DNA from: CAYQLT01 sp964418425
GTDB taxonomy: Bacteria; Bacillota; Limnochordia; Limnochordales; Geochordaceae
Assembly: GCA_964418425.1 (NCBI GenBank)
Contig: CAYQLT010000012.1
Coordinates: 1-64,000 of the forward strand
Reading direction: 5' to 3'
DNA length: 64,000 nt
Within the stretch, counting starts at the first letter, position 1; each line of letters opens with the position of its first letter. Below are positions 17,348 through 25,732 of this stretch, piece after piece. The translations under genes and the position numbers were made by a program. Under the pieces are notes generated by a model. That model saw only the letters and a list, made by a program, of their open reading frames with translations, was not told where the DNA came from and did not search any database.

Positions 17348-18343
17348 TCACGGGTCCTGGGCGCACTGGGGCCCATTCGTAGCCATTCGGCCGCCGGCTG
17401 CCTGTTCCTGTCCGGGCCGGACTGCCGCCAGGGTGCCCGCGCCCGCCACCGCGACAGCCAGGATCACCAGAGCGGCTCCCACCGCCTGGGCTGTGCCCGG
17501 ACGCTCTTCGAGTACCGTCCAGGCCAGCAGGACGGCAGTGAGGGGCTCCACCGCCGAGAGGACCGAGGCCGCAGCCGGTCCGACCCGGGCGATCCCGGCC
17601 AGCAGGGCCGTGATGGCGTAGGCAGTGCAGACGACTCCCAGGATGCTGGCGATGGCCCACGCCGTTGCGTCCATCCGGGCAAAAGGGAGGCCGGTGGCCA
17701 GCGCGCCCAGCAGCGCTGCCACGCAGGCCCCGCCGATGACGCCCCGGGAGCTAACCGAGGAGGGAAGGCGCGCCGTGATCCGGCCGCTGGCCGCGACGAA
17801 GAGCGCATAAGAGACCGAGGCGAGCAAGGCCAGTGCGACGCCGAGCCCATGGGTCTGTGCTGGGCCCTGACCCGACCCTACCACCAGGGCCGAGCCGAAG
17901 ACGGCCGCGCCGAGCGCAAGCGCCTCGGCGGGCGACGGGAGGCGGCGCCTCTCGAGCGCCGCGGCGAGGTGGACCAGAGCCGGGTAGGTGTACATGAGCG
18001 GGGCGGCAACGCTGGCCGGGGCAAACTGCAGGGCGGCGAAGAACGCCAGGGAGGCACCTCCATAGCCCACCAGGCCCAGCAGGAAGGTGTGCAGCCGATC
18101 CCGCAGGGGTGGTGACGGCCTTTTGCGGGTCACCGCCGCCAGGAGCGCCCACGCCAGGGCGAAGCGGACGGCCAGCAACGTGAACGGGGAGGCGCCGTGC
18201 GCGTAGGCGACCCCGGCCAGTGCGGGCATCGCTCCGAAGGCGGCCGCGGAACTCAAGACCAGCACAAGCCCCGCTCCCCGGCGAGCAGCAAGCGCCCGGC
18301 GCGGCCGGCCCTGGAGAACACCTGTCGTGTCGGGCGCCAGCAA
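17348..18343 (-). CDS. EamA/DMT-family transporter
   Basis: A protein of about 331 residues with ten predicted transmembrane helices in two homologous EamA halves. The first half starts at LVLVLSSAAAFGAMPALAG and the second at GLGVALALLASVSYALFVA; the second ends with the family-typical SAVEPLTAVLLAWTVLEE segment. These carriers export small metabolites or nucleotide sugars. TTG at 18343 has GGAGGG nine bases upstream and gives a slightly long N terminus. First gene of the minus-strand run leading to hflKC. Substrate unknown. Confidence 0.82.
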   Translation of the reverse strand: MLAPDTTGVLQGRPRRALAARRGAGLVLVLSSAAAFGAMPALAGVAYAHGASPFTLLAVRFALAWALLAAVTRKRPSPPLRDRLHTFLLGLVGYGGASLAFFAALQFAPASVAAPLMYTYPALVHLAAALERRRLPSPAEALALGAAVFGSALVVGSGQGPAQTHGLGVALALLASVSYALFVAASGRITARLPSSVSSRGVIGGACVAALLGALATGLPFARMDATAWAIASILGVVCTAYAITALLAGIARVGPAAASVLSAVEPLTAVLLAWTVLEERPGTAQAVGAALVILAVAVAGAGTLAAVRPGQEQAAGGRMATNGPQCAQDP

Positions 18344-18614
18344 CCGCCTGCACCCTCCCTGTCCGCAAGGCTGTGGACGAACCTTCCGGGCCGGTCCAGG
18401 GTACCGCCCGTCGCCTGCGGGCGCAAGGGCGGGGTCGGGCTGGTCCGGGCAGCGCAGCGTATCCGGACTTTGCAGACGGGGGCAGATTCGAGGGCGGCAT
18501 GGTAAACTTGGGCGCGCGGTGCGGCGCCTCTTGGGTGCTCTCCGGCGGGTCAGGGTGGCAGACGGGGGGCGGCGGCGCCCCGGAGCAGGCTGTGGGTTCG
18601 GGGGGAGGCGGAAG

Positions 18615-19631
18615 GTGCAGCCGATGGAGGGGGACCTCGCCGGGCGGGTGAGGTCGGGCGATCGGGCGGCTTTGGCCCGGGCCCTTACGCTGGTGGAAAA
18701 CGGCGTGGACGATGGCGGCGACGAGGTGGCGATGGCGGCGCTGCTCACGGGAAGGGTCCGCGCGCACGTGGTGGGGGTGACGGGCTCGCCCGGGGCCGGC
18801 AAGAGCACGCTCATCGGTCAGCTGGCCCGCCGCCTGCGCCAGAGCGGGCTCCGGGTGGGCATCCTGGCGGTGGATCCGACCAGTCCCTTCTCGGGCGGGG
18901 CCGTGCTGGGCGATCGGCTCCGCATGGCCTTGAGCGCGGACGACCCGGGGCTGTTCATGCGCAGCGTGGCCAGCCGGGGCCAGCAGGGCGGCGTGGCGCT
19001 GGCGGTGTTCGGCATGGTGAGGGTGCTGGACGCGGCCGGCATGGAGGTCATCTTCGTGGAAACCGTCGGCGCGGGGCAAAACGACGTGGCCGTGCTCGGG
19101 GTAGCCGATACGGTGCTTTTGGTCATCAACCCCGGCTCCGGGGACGAGATCCAGGCCCTCAAGGCGGGGGTCATCGAGATTGGGGACGTGGTGGTGGTCC
19201 ACAAAGCGGACCTTCCCGCTGCCGACGAGGCCTACCGGGCTCTTGTGGCCATCTTGCGCATGGGCCAGCCGTCTGCTTCAGGCTGGGAGGTGCCCATCCT
19301 GATGGCCTCCTCCGTGCGGGGGTCCGGGCTGGAGGACATCCTGGGGGCCCTCCGGCGCCACCGCGAGTTCCTGGCCGGGGGGCCGGCCGGGCAAAGCCGA
19401 AGGCGGCTGCAGGCGGAGTGGGAGTTGAAGGCCGCTTTGGAGGCGGCGGTGGACGCCCACATCGTCCGCCCCGCGAAGGCCGAGGGCCGCTGGGAGGCTC
19501 TGGCGAGAGCGATTGCGGCCGGGCAGCTCTCCTCAGCCCGGGCGGCTGCGGCCTTGCTGGACGCAGGCCGCACGCAAGCGGCGTCCCATGGGCCTGGCAG
19601 CTTCAGCGGAGGCGAGGCCCGGCGGCTGTGA
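18615..19631 (+). CDS. meaB: MeaB/ArgK-type G3E GTPase
   Basis: A 338-residue GTPase that acts as chaperone of adenosylcobalamin-dependent methylmalonyl-CoA mutase. Motifs: Walker A GSPGAGKSTL, Mg loop DPTSPFSGGAVLGDR, ETVGAGQNDVAVLGVADTV (Walker B/switch) and the guanine motif VVHKADL (NKAD in most homologues, here HKAD). GTG at 18615 has GGGGGAGG six bases upstream; ATG at 18624 is an equally plausible start. No mutase or cobalamin gene lies in the window. The stop overlaps the M24 peptidase start (GTGA). The 270-bp gap before it shows no clear regulatory element. Confidence 0.88.
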   Translation: MQPMEGDLAGRVRSGDRAALARALTLVENGVDDGGDEVAMAALLTGRVRAHVVGVTGSPGAGKSTLIGQLARRLRQSGLRVGILAVDPTSPFSGGAVLGDRLRMALSADDPGLFMRSVASRGQQGGVALAVFGMVRVLDAAGMEVIFVETVGAGQNDVAVLGVADTVLLVINPGSGDEIQALKAGVIEIGDVVVVHKADLPAADEAYRALVAILRMGQPSASGWEVPILMASSVRGSGLEDILGALRRHREFLAGGPAGQSRRRLQAEWELKAALEAAVDAHIVRPAKAEGRWEALARAIAAGQLSSARAAAALLDAGRTQAASHGPGSFSGGEARRL

Positions 19632-20872
19632 AGGGCGGCGAAGTGCCGCCGGCCCCGGGGCCGCTCGAAGCCAACGCCTGCGAACCGCCGGAGCTTCAGG
19701 CCCCGCCGCCGGTGAGCGAGCAAGAGGTGCGGGCCCGCCAGGAGCGTGCCCGGCAGGAGGCGGCCGCACGGGGCTTGGGCGCGTTGCTGGTGGCCGGGCG
19801 CTCTTTTTACGACCGGGTGGGCGACCTCGCCTACCTCACCCGCCACTTCCCGCCGTTTCCGGCCACGGCTCACGCCCCTGGCCATGTGGCCTGGGGTCAC
19901 GGCTTTCTGCTCCTGCCGTGCGGGACGGGCCCCGCCATGCTGGTCGTGGACCCGGCCGGGGTGCGCCCGGACCTGGCGGTCGCCGACGAGGTGCTGCAGG
20001 GGACGGACCTGGCGGCTTTGCTGGCGGGGGCGCTTGAGCGCCTGCGGCTGGCCACGGGCCGGGTGGGCGTGGTGGGAGACGACCTGTGGCCGGCGGCGCT
20101 GCGGGAAGCGCTGTCTGTGCGACTGCCGGCTCTGGAGCTCGTGGCGGCCGACGACCTGGTTCGTTCGATGCGCCGGCTCAAAAGCCCGGCGGAGCTGGCT
20201 CTGCTGCGCCACGCCGCGCAGGTGGCCGACCGCGGCTTGCGGGCAGCTCTTGGGGCGGCGGTCCCGGGCGCGACGGAGCGGCAGGTCTCCGCCGCAGGCA
20301 CCGCCGCGGCCCTGGAGGGCGGCGCGGACTTCGTGCGGTACCTGCGGGTGCACTCGGGCCCCTGGTCGGCGGCCGGTTCGCGCTGGCCCCCGGCCACCGG
20401 GCGGCGGCTTGAGGCGGGCGAACTGCTGGCGCTGGACATCATCGGGGCCTGCGGCGGCTACCAGTTTGACGTCCTGCGCTCGACGGCGGTGGGCGGGCGG
20501 GCGGCGGATCCCGAGAGGCGGAAGCTGCTCGAGGCGGTGCTGGAGGCCGTGGAGGCGTCGGTGGCCCAGGCCAGGCCCGGTCGCACGTGCGACGATGTGG
20601 TTCAGGCAGGGCTTTCCCGGCTGGCCGCACGGGGCCTGGGGGCGCACGCCCGAACGTTTGCTGGGCACGGCATCGGGCTCGAGACCGTGGAGGAGCCGTG
20701 GCTGGTGGCCGGCAACCGAACCCCGCTGCAGCCCGGGATGGTCCTCTGCATCGAGCCCGGATGTTACATCCCGGGCTGGGGTGGAGCCAGCATCGAGCAG
20801 GAGGTGGTGGTCACCGAGGGCGAGCCGGAGGTGATCACCCCCACTCCGGTGCGGCTGTGGACCGATTCCTGA
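19628..20872 (+). CDS. M24-family Xaa-Pro peptidase
   Basis: A 414-residue protein with an N-terminal creatinase/prolidase domain and a C-terminal pita-bread metallopeptidase domain. Metal ligands appear in order: Asp270 (LLALDIIG), Asp281 (YQFDVLRS), His in FAGHGIGLETVEEP, Glu in CIEPGCY and Glu in IEQEVVV. It probably removes N-terminal residues next to proline in the cytoplasm. GTG overlaps the meaB stop. The pairing of meaB with an M24 peptidase has no obvious functional logic. Confidence 0.87.
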   Translation: MKGGEVPPAPGPLEANACEPPELQAPPPVSEQEVRARQERARQEAAARGLGALLVAGRSFYDRVGDLAYLTRHFPPFPATAHAPGHVAWGHGFLLLPCGTGPAMLVVDPAGVRPDLAVADEVLQGTDLAALLAGALERLRLATGRVGVVGDDLWPAALREALSVRLPALELVAADDLVRSMRRLKSPAELALLRHAAQVADRGLRAALGAAVPGATERQVSAAGTAAALEGGADFVRYLRVHSGPWSAAGSRWPPATGRRLEAGELLALDIIGACGGYQFDVLRSTAVGGRAADPERRKLLEAVLEAVEASVAQARPGRTCDDVVQAGLSRLAARGLGAHARTFAGHGIGLETVEEPWLVAGNRTPLQPGMVLCIEPGCYIPGWGGASIEQEVVVTEGEPEVITPTPVRLWTDS

Positions 20873-20888
20873 ACGATGGCCCCTTGCT

Positions 20889-21926
20889 TCAGGCGCAGCG
20901 CCCGCCCTGACCGAGCACAGAGAGCGCGGCGTGGGCCGCGGCACGAACGCCGGGGTGGGCGTCCTCCAGGGCCTGGCGCAGGGCCTGTTCGGCCGGGCGG
21001 GCTGCGGACCCGAAAAGCTGCAGCGCCCGGGCTGCCTCCTCCCGCAGGTCCGGCTGCGGCTGGGAGAGCATCCGCACGTACATGGGGACGGCCGCCTCCA
21101 GGGCGGGGCGCATGGTCTTGAGCAGGTGGGCGCAGCGCCACCGGATGGCCTCTTCGGGGCGCCCCAGCCCCCGCAGGAGCGGCGCGATAGACCGGGGCCC
21201 CAAGACCCACAGCACCCAGGCTACCGGATCCCGCAGGCTGCCGTCCGGGTAGCCTAGCATGTCCACCAGGACGTCGAGGAGGCGGTCCACGCCGGGAAGG
21301 CCTTCCAGGGGCTCGCCGGCCGGGGCGCTGACAGGTTTCAGACGCCGGCGGCGGCGCACGACGGCTTCCAGCGCCTCGGCCACCTGCGGGTCCACCTGGG
21401 CCCTGGCGACCCGGCGCAACTCCTCCAGGGCCTCGTCGGTGCCGCGGGCGGCCCGGTAAGGTCGGGCGGTGGTCATCGCGTCGAAGGCGTCCACGGCCGC
21501 CACGATCCGGCTGGCAAGAGGGATGGCCTCTCCCTGCCGCCCCTCAGGGTAACCCGTGCCGTCCCACCGCTCGTGGTGATGCCGGACCGCCGCCTGCAGC
21601 TCGGGGCTGGCGCCCACCCTGGCCAGCATCTGCGCCCCCACGGTGCTGTGAAGGCGGATGGCCTGCCACTCCGGGGGCGTCAGCGGGCCCGGCTTGTGGA
21701 GAGTGGCCCTCGCCACCACCACCTTGCCCACGTCGTGAAGCAACGCTGCCTGGGCCACCTGGCGGGTCAGCGCCTCGTCCAGCTCCAGGGTGCGGGCGAC
21801 CGAGAAGCTGAGCTGGACTACCCGGAGCAGGTGCTGGCGGGTCTCTCCCGAGACGACCGCGACGGTCTCCATCTCCATGGCCCTCACCCGCCGTGCGGCC
21901 GGTCGGTGGTGGCGGTCGGTAGCCAT
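20889..21926 (-). CDS. HD-GYP phosphodiesterase-like protein with C-terminal HEAT repeats
   Basis: About 345 residues. The N-terminal half is an HD-GYP domain that hydrolyses c-di-GMP: LLHDVGKV (HD at 64-65), RHHHERWDGTGYPEG (His 116-118, GYP 125-127) and the conserved ASRIVAAVDAFDAMTT. The C-terminal 130 residues contain HEAT-like alpha repeats (WVLWVLGPRSIAPLLRGLG; EAAVPMYVRMLSQ; EEAARALQLFG; VRAAAHAALSVLG). There is no receiver or membrane domain, so the repeats may act as the sensor or docking part. The start is uncertain: ATG at 21926 or 21878, or GTG at 21989, none with a strong ribosome site. Confidence 0.8.
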   Translation of the reverse strand: MATDRHHRPAARRVRAMEMETVAVVSGETRQHLLRVVQLSFSVARTLELDEALTRQVAQAALLHDVGKVVVARATLHKPGPLTPPEWQAIRLHSTVGAQMLARVGASPELQAAVRHHHERWDGTGYPEGRQGEAIPLASRIVAAVDAFDAMTTARPYRAARGTDEALEELRRVARAQVDPQVAEALEAVVRRRRRLKPVSAPAGEPLEGLPGVDRLLDVLVDMLGYPDGSLRDPVAWVLWVLGPRSIAPLLRGLGRPEEAIRWRCAHLLKTMRPALEAAVPMYVRMLSQPQPDLREEAARALQLFGSAARPAEQALRQALEDAHPGVRAAAHAALSVLGQGGRCA

Positions 21927-22288
21927 GGCGAGTTGGGCGATTGGCAGCGCGACCAGCGGACCGGTGTGTGGCCTGGCTGTTGCGCCCACCCGAGACCGGG
22001 AGCCGAGTTGGACATGCCCAGTATACCCCTGGTCTGCCCGGGGCGGCCAGCGAGGGTTGTCCCGGCCAGGCGGTCCGTTTGTCCCGAGGCGGGCGGCGGC
22101 AGGCGCTGACGGCGGTCACGCTCTGCGGTGATTTCCGGCATGGCGCCGGGCGGGTGCGGGCAGGCGGACTGCAGGGTCTGCCTGAGCTACCAGGGATCGA
22201 CTGGGGACGGCCGTCCCCTACGTCTTTCCCTTGAGGGCCCGGGTGGCCGGTTCACTAAAGTGGCCCTGGACGGCGGGGGGCTGAGGTC
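21927..22288. other. Intergenic region between divergent HD-GYP and oxidase genes
   Basis: About 360 bp that must hold the promoters of both flanking genes. No convincing -35/-10 pair, riboswitch or terminator hairpin was recognised. Part of it may be coding if the HD-GYP gene starts at GTG 21989. Confidence 0.5.
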
Positions 22289-23647
22289 GTGAACTATCCC
22301 ATCTGGGACGTCCCGAAGCTGGGCGGGCCGCTTCTCATCGCGGTGGTCGCCATCCTCCACGCATACGTGGCCATGTTTGCCGTCGGGGGCGGCTTTTACC
22401 TGGTGGTGGCGGAGCGGCGGGCCCGGACCACCGGCGATACCGGATTTCTGGCCCACGTCCGGGCCCACTCGCGGTTTTTCCTGCTGCTCACGGTGGTGTT
22501 CGGCGCGCTGACCGGGGTGGGTATCTGGTTCACCGTCGGGCTCATCAGCCCCCAGACGACCTCCATCCTCATCCGCACGTTCGTCTGGGCGTGGGCCATG
22601 GAGTGGGTGTTCTTCATCGCGGAGATCGCTGCCATCCTGCTCTACGTGGGCTCCTGGGAGCGGGTGGACGCCCGCAGCCACGCCCTGTACGGGTGGGTCT
22701 ACGCGGGCTCGGCGTTCATGTCCCTGTTCATCATCAACGGCATCATCAGCTTCATGCTGACCCCCGGCCGCTGGCTGGAGACGGGGAGCTTCTGGGATGG
22801 CTTCTTCAATCCCACTTTCCTTGCGGCCCTGGCGGGGCGTGCGGCCGCGGCCGTGACGCTGGCCGGGCTGTGGGGGCTTTGGAACGCCTCCCGCATCTCG
22901 GATCCGGCCTTGCGGGAGCGGGCGGTTCGCTTTGCGAGCTGGTGGCTGGTTCCGGCGGTTCCCGTGCTGGCCGGGGCAGCCGTCTGGTACCTGGCGCGGG
23001 TGCCGGCACCGGCCCGGGAGCTGGTGCTGGGCGGCGCGGCCGCCGTCTCCGCTGTCTTCGCGCTGGTGCTGGTGCTGTCGGTCATCGTTTTCGCCACGGT
23101 GCTGCTGGGGCCGCTGCGCCGGCCCGGGGCCGCCTCCTCCGCGCTGGCGGCGGCGTTGCTGGCCGCCGGCCTTGTCAGCACGGGTGGAACCGAGTGGGTG
23201 CGGGAGGGGATCCGCAAGCCGTATACGATCTACGGGTACCTGTACTCCAACGGGGTATTCGTAGAGCAGGCTCCCACGCTGTCGCAGGCGGGTATCCTGG
23301 CATCCGCCCGCTTTGCGGTGCCGGAGCTGCGCCAGGCGGCACAGGCGGGAGGGTCTTCGGCCCCGGGCGCGTCTGTGGGCCGGGAGATCTTCCGGCTGCA
23401 ATGCTCCAGCTGCCATGTCAATGGGGGTTACAACGACATCAAGCCGCTGGTGCGAGGCTGGAGCGAGGCCTACATCGACTATCAGCTGCAGCATCTCAAC
23501 ATGCTCAAGGGCTACATGCCGCCGTTTATGGGAACCGCCGACGAGCGCCGGGCACTGGCTCGGTGGCTGGCATCTCTGTCGCCCGAACGGGCCCCGGCAC
23601 GAGCGGAGAGCCCGGGCCCGACCGAACCCGCCGAGCCCGTTTCGTGA
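22289..23647 (+). CDS. Cytochrome bd-family oxidase subunit I fused to cytochrome c
   Basis: A 452-residue membrane protein. Residues 1-340 form about eight to nine transmembrane helices resembling CydA, including an N-terminal His (LLIAVVAILHAYVAMF, His24) in the position of the high-spin haem ligand, and WVREGIRKPYTIYGYLYSN near the end of the helical part. The classical long quinol-binding Q-loop is not evident. Residues 362-435 are a monohaem cytochrome c domain with CSSCH (Cys372, Cys375, His376) and a candidate distal Met in GYMPPFMG. The fusion suggests electron input through the c haem, as reported for the OR-C branch of the bd superfamily. The start is GTG. Confidence 0.8.
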   Translation: MNYPIWDVPKLGGPLLIAVVAILHAYVAMFAVGGGFYLVVAERRARTTGDTGFLAHVRAHSRFFLLLTVVFGALTGVGIWFTVGLISPQTTSILIRTFVWAWAMEWVFFIAEIAAILLYVGSWERVDARSHALYGWVYAGSAFMSLFIINGIISFMLTPGRWLETGSFWDGFFNPTFLAALAGRAAAAVTLAGLWGLWNASRISDPALRERAVRFASWWLVPAVPVLAGAAVWYLARVPAPARELVLGGAAAVSAVFALVLVLSVIVFATVLLGPLRRPGAASSALAAALLAAGLVSTGGTEWVREGIRKPYTIYGYLYSNGVFVEQAPTLSQAGILASARFAVPELRQAAQAGGSSAPGASVGREIFRLQCSSCHVNGGYNDIKPLVRGWSEAYIDYQLQHLNMLKGYMPPFMGTADERRALARWLASLSPERAPARAESPGPTEPAEPVS

Positions 23648-23680
23648 CGCTGCCGGCTGCTACCGGAAAGGGGACTTGCC

Positions 23681-24775
23681 ATGACGGTTCTTCCTGCGCC
23701 CGATCCCATCGGGATCCCGGCACCTGCCCCGCTTTTGGTCTTCCTTCTGGTGTTCACGTACGCGCTGCACAGCCTGTTTGTGGGGACAGTGGTGGGGGGC
23801 ACGCTGCTGGCCGGCGCCCAGGCTTTGGCCGTGCGGCGCGGCAACGATGCGCTGCGGCCCCTGGGAAGCCATCTGGCCCGGGCCCTGCCGGTGGCCATGG
23901 CCTTTTCCATCACCACCGGGGTGGCACCGCTTCTGTTCGTGCAGTTGCTGTTCGGCCAGTTCTTCTACACAGCCTCGGTCTTCGTGGGGTGGACCTGGTT
24001 CAGCGTGGTGCCGGTGTTGATGGTGGGGTACTACGGGCTGTATCACTGGGCCCTTGCCGGGCGTGGCGCGCGGCCTGCGCCCGGGTGGGGTCTGGCGGCG
24101 GCCCTGGCCGCACTGGTCTGGACGGCCTTCGCGATGGTCACCAACATGAGCCTCTACGCGCACCCCGAGCGATTCCCGGAGGCGTTCAATCTCGCCGGAA
24201 CCGTGCTCAACACCTCCGAGCCCACCTTCCCGGCGAGGTTGTCGCATGCGCTCCTCAACTTCGTGGTCATCGGCAGCTCCTATGGGCTCCTGGTCGGCCA
24301 CTTGCTGGGCGAGGGGGTGGCGGGCCAGTCGGTGCGCCGGCTGGGGCTGCGCTGGCTCTTGGGGAGCCTGGCCGCCCAGGCGGCGGTCTCGCTCTGGTAC
24401 TATCAAGCCCTCCCCGAGAGCCTGCGGTCGGGGGGCGTCCAAACCGCCGGGATGGTGGTGGCGGCCGTCTCGGGGGTGACGATGGCAGCCGGCTGGGTGG
24501 CCGCCGCCAGGGCCTCTGCAGGGCGGCTGTGGCCGGCTGTGGCGACGGCGGCCACGGTGGCCATGGCGGCGAGGCTTGCGGTGGCCCGCCACGGGGTGCG
24601 CATGGCCTCGCTTGGGCCGTTCCTGCAAGAGCAGGCATGGGCCCTGGATGCCCAGTGGGTGCCCTTCGGTCTGTTCGTTGCCCTGCTCCTGGCCGGGCTG
24701 GCGCTGGTGGGCTACCTCTTGTGGCGGTATCCGTGGCGCGCCGGCCTGGATGAGCTGCGGGCGCGCCCGGGCTGA
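23681..24775 (+). CDS. Second multi-pass subunit of the bd-family oxidase
   Basis: A 364-residue protein with about eight to nine hydrophobic helices and short loops. It has no haem c motif. It begins 33 bases after the fused oxidase subunit with a GGAAAGGGGA ribosome site. The helix HSLFVGTVVGGTLLAGAQA and the internal layout look CydA-like, so it is probably the membrane partner that replaces CydB. It lacks any family signature I can name with certainty. Its own His residues in the first helix (YALHSLFVG) and in YYGLYHWAL could ligate haem, but this is inference. Confidence 0.68.
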   Translation: MTVLPAPDPIGIPAPAPLLVFLLVFTYALHSLFVGTVVGGTLLAGAQALAVRRGNDALRPLGSHLARALPVAMAFSITTGVAPLLFVQLLFGQFFYTASVFVGWTWFSVVPVLMVGYYGLYHWALAGRGARPAPGWGLAAALAALVWTAFAMVTNMSLYAHPERFPEAFNLAGTVLNTSEPTFPARLSHALLNFVVIGSSYGLLVGHLLGEGVAGQSVRRLGLRWLLGSLAAQAAVSLWYYQALPESLRSGGVQTAGMVVAAVSGVTMAAGWVAAARASAGRLWPAVATAATVAMAARLAVARHGVRMASLGPFLQEQAWALDAQWVPFGLFVALLLAGLALVGYLLWRYPWRAGLDELRARPG

Positions 24776-24945
24776 GCGGTCGGCCCGGCCCCGCTGACCG
24801 GGCCGAATGGCCCGGACGGTTGCCGGTCCCGTTTCGGATACTCCTCACTTGGTGATGGGGTTCACAAGGGATAACTTCGGTGTTGGATATACCCTGCCGG
24901 CTATGGTATCACACAGACCCACCGGTGGGCCAGGAGGCGATAAGG

Positions 24946-25344
24946 GTGCAACAGGCTCCGAAGCTCTCCGTCGTGTTGGTGTCCCCGCAGCTGAGCAAGC
25001 TGCACGCAGCGGCAGTGCTCGCGTCCACCGCCGCCGCGTCGGGGATGACGGTGAACGTCTTTGCGACCATGGATGCCATGGGACAGTTTCGCCGACAGAC
25101 GCTGGAAGAGCGAGCCTTCGTGGTGGACGAGGTGGGCCGGGCTTTGCTGGAACGGGGCGTGCCGCTCTTCGACGCGCTGCTGCGCCAGGGCAAGGAGCTG
25201 GGAGAGCTTCACGTGTTCGGCTGCGCCCTGGCAGCGGACGTGATGGGGTGGAAGCCGGGAGACTTCGTCGACCTGATCGAGGACGTCATCGGGGTGAGCG
25301 CCTTCTTCGCCAGGTCGGAGGGCGCCCAGATCCTCACCATCTGA
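24946..25344 (+). CDS. DsrE-family sulfur-transfer protein
   Basis: A 132-residue DsrE/DsrF-like protein (LSVVLVSPQLSKLHAAAVLASTAAASGMTVNVFAT is the first beta-alpha-beta unit, shown here in parts). A Cys lies in HVFGCALAADVMGW, the position used for persulfide binding in DsrE2-like proteins. GTG at 24946 has AGGAGG eight bases upstream. First gene of a DsrE-TusA-SQR-DUF1641 run. It probably hands sulfane sulfur to the following TusA-like protein. The 170-bp gap upstream holds an AT-richer stretch (24850-24915) with TTGGTG and TAACTT 17 bases apart, a weak promoter candidate. Confidence 0.82.
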   Translation: MQQAPKLSVVLVSPQLSKLHAAAVLASTAAASGMTVNVFATMDAMGQFRRQTLEERAFVVDEVGRALLERGVPLFDALLRQGKELGELHVFGCALAADVMGWKPGDFVDLIEDVIGVSAFFARSEGAQILTI

Positions 25345-25374
25345 CGCTGGCGCGGGCAAGAGGAGGGAACAGCG

Positions 25375-25701
25375 ATGCAGCATCGGGACGGTGCGACCGG
25401 CGGGGCGGAGGTGCGGGCCGTGCAGGCGCCCGACGCATCCGCCGGGCCGCAAACGGCCCGGACCGGCCAGGGCGCTGCGGACCGGCTGGTGGACGCCCGG
25501 GGCGCCTTTTGCCCGGGCCCGCTGATGGAGCTCATCAAGGCCATCCGGGGCCAGGCGGTGGGAAGCGTCGTCGAGGTCTGGTCCAGCGACCACGGCTCCG
25601 CACGGGACATCCCCCAGTGGGCTCACAAGGCGGGCCACGAGCTGGTTTACGTGGTCGAGGAGCCAGGCTACTGGCGCATCGGGGTGCGCAAGGGTCGCTG
25701 A
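25375..25701 (+). CDS. TusA/SirA-like sulfur carrier
   Basis: A 108-residue protein. The C-terminal 75 residues are a TusA fold with the active-site segment FCPGPLMELIKAI (the CPxP motif, whose Cys carries the persulfide). The first 35 residues are an Ala/Gly-rich extension without similarity. ATG follows GAGGAGGGAA. It lies 30 bases after DsrE and 31 bases before the SQR-like gene, and should act as the mobile sulfur carrier of the cluster. Confidence 0.87.
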   Translation: MQHRDGATGGAEVRAVQAPDASAGPQTARTGQGAADRLVDARGAFCPGPLMELIKAIRGQAVGSVVEVWSSDHGSARDIPQWAHKAGHELVYVVEEPGYWRIGVRKGR

Positions 25702-25732
25702 GAAGGGGGCATGCGGGGAAGGGGGTGAGGGG

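Noticed and set aside
22591..24753. A 720-residue open frame covering both oxidase subunits
   Set aside because: Frame-shifted shadow. Both real subunits have continuous helices and motifs in their own frames.
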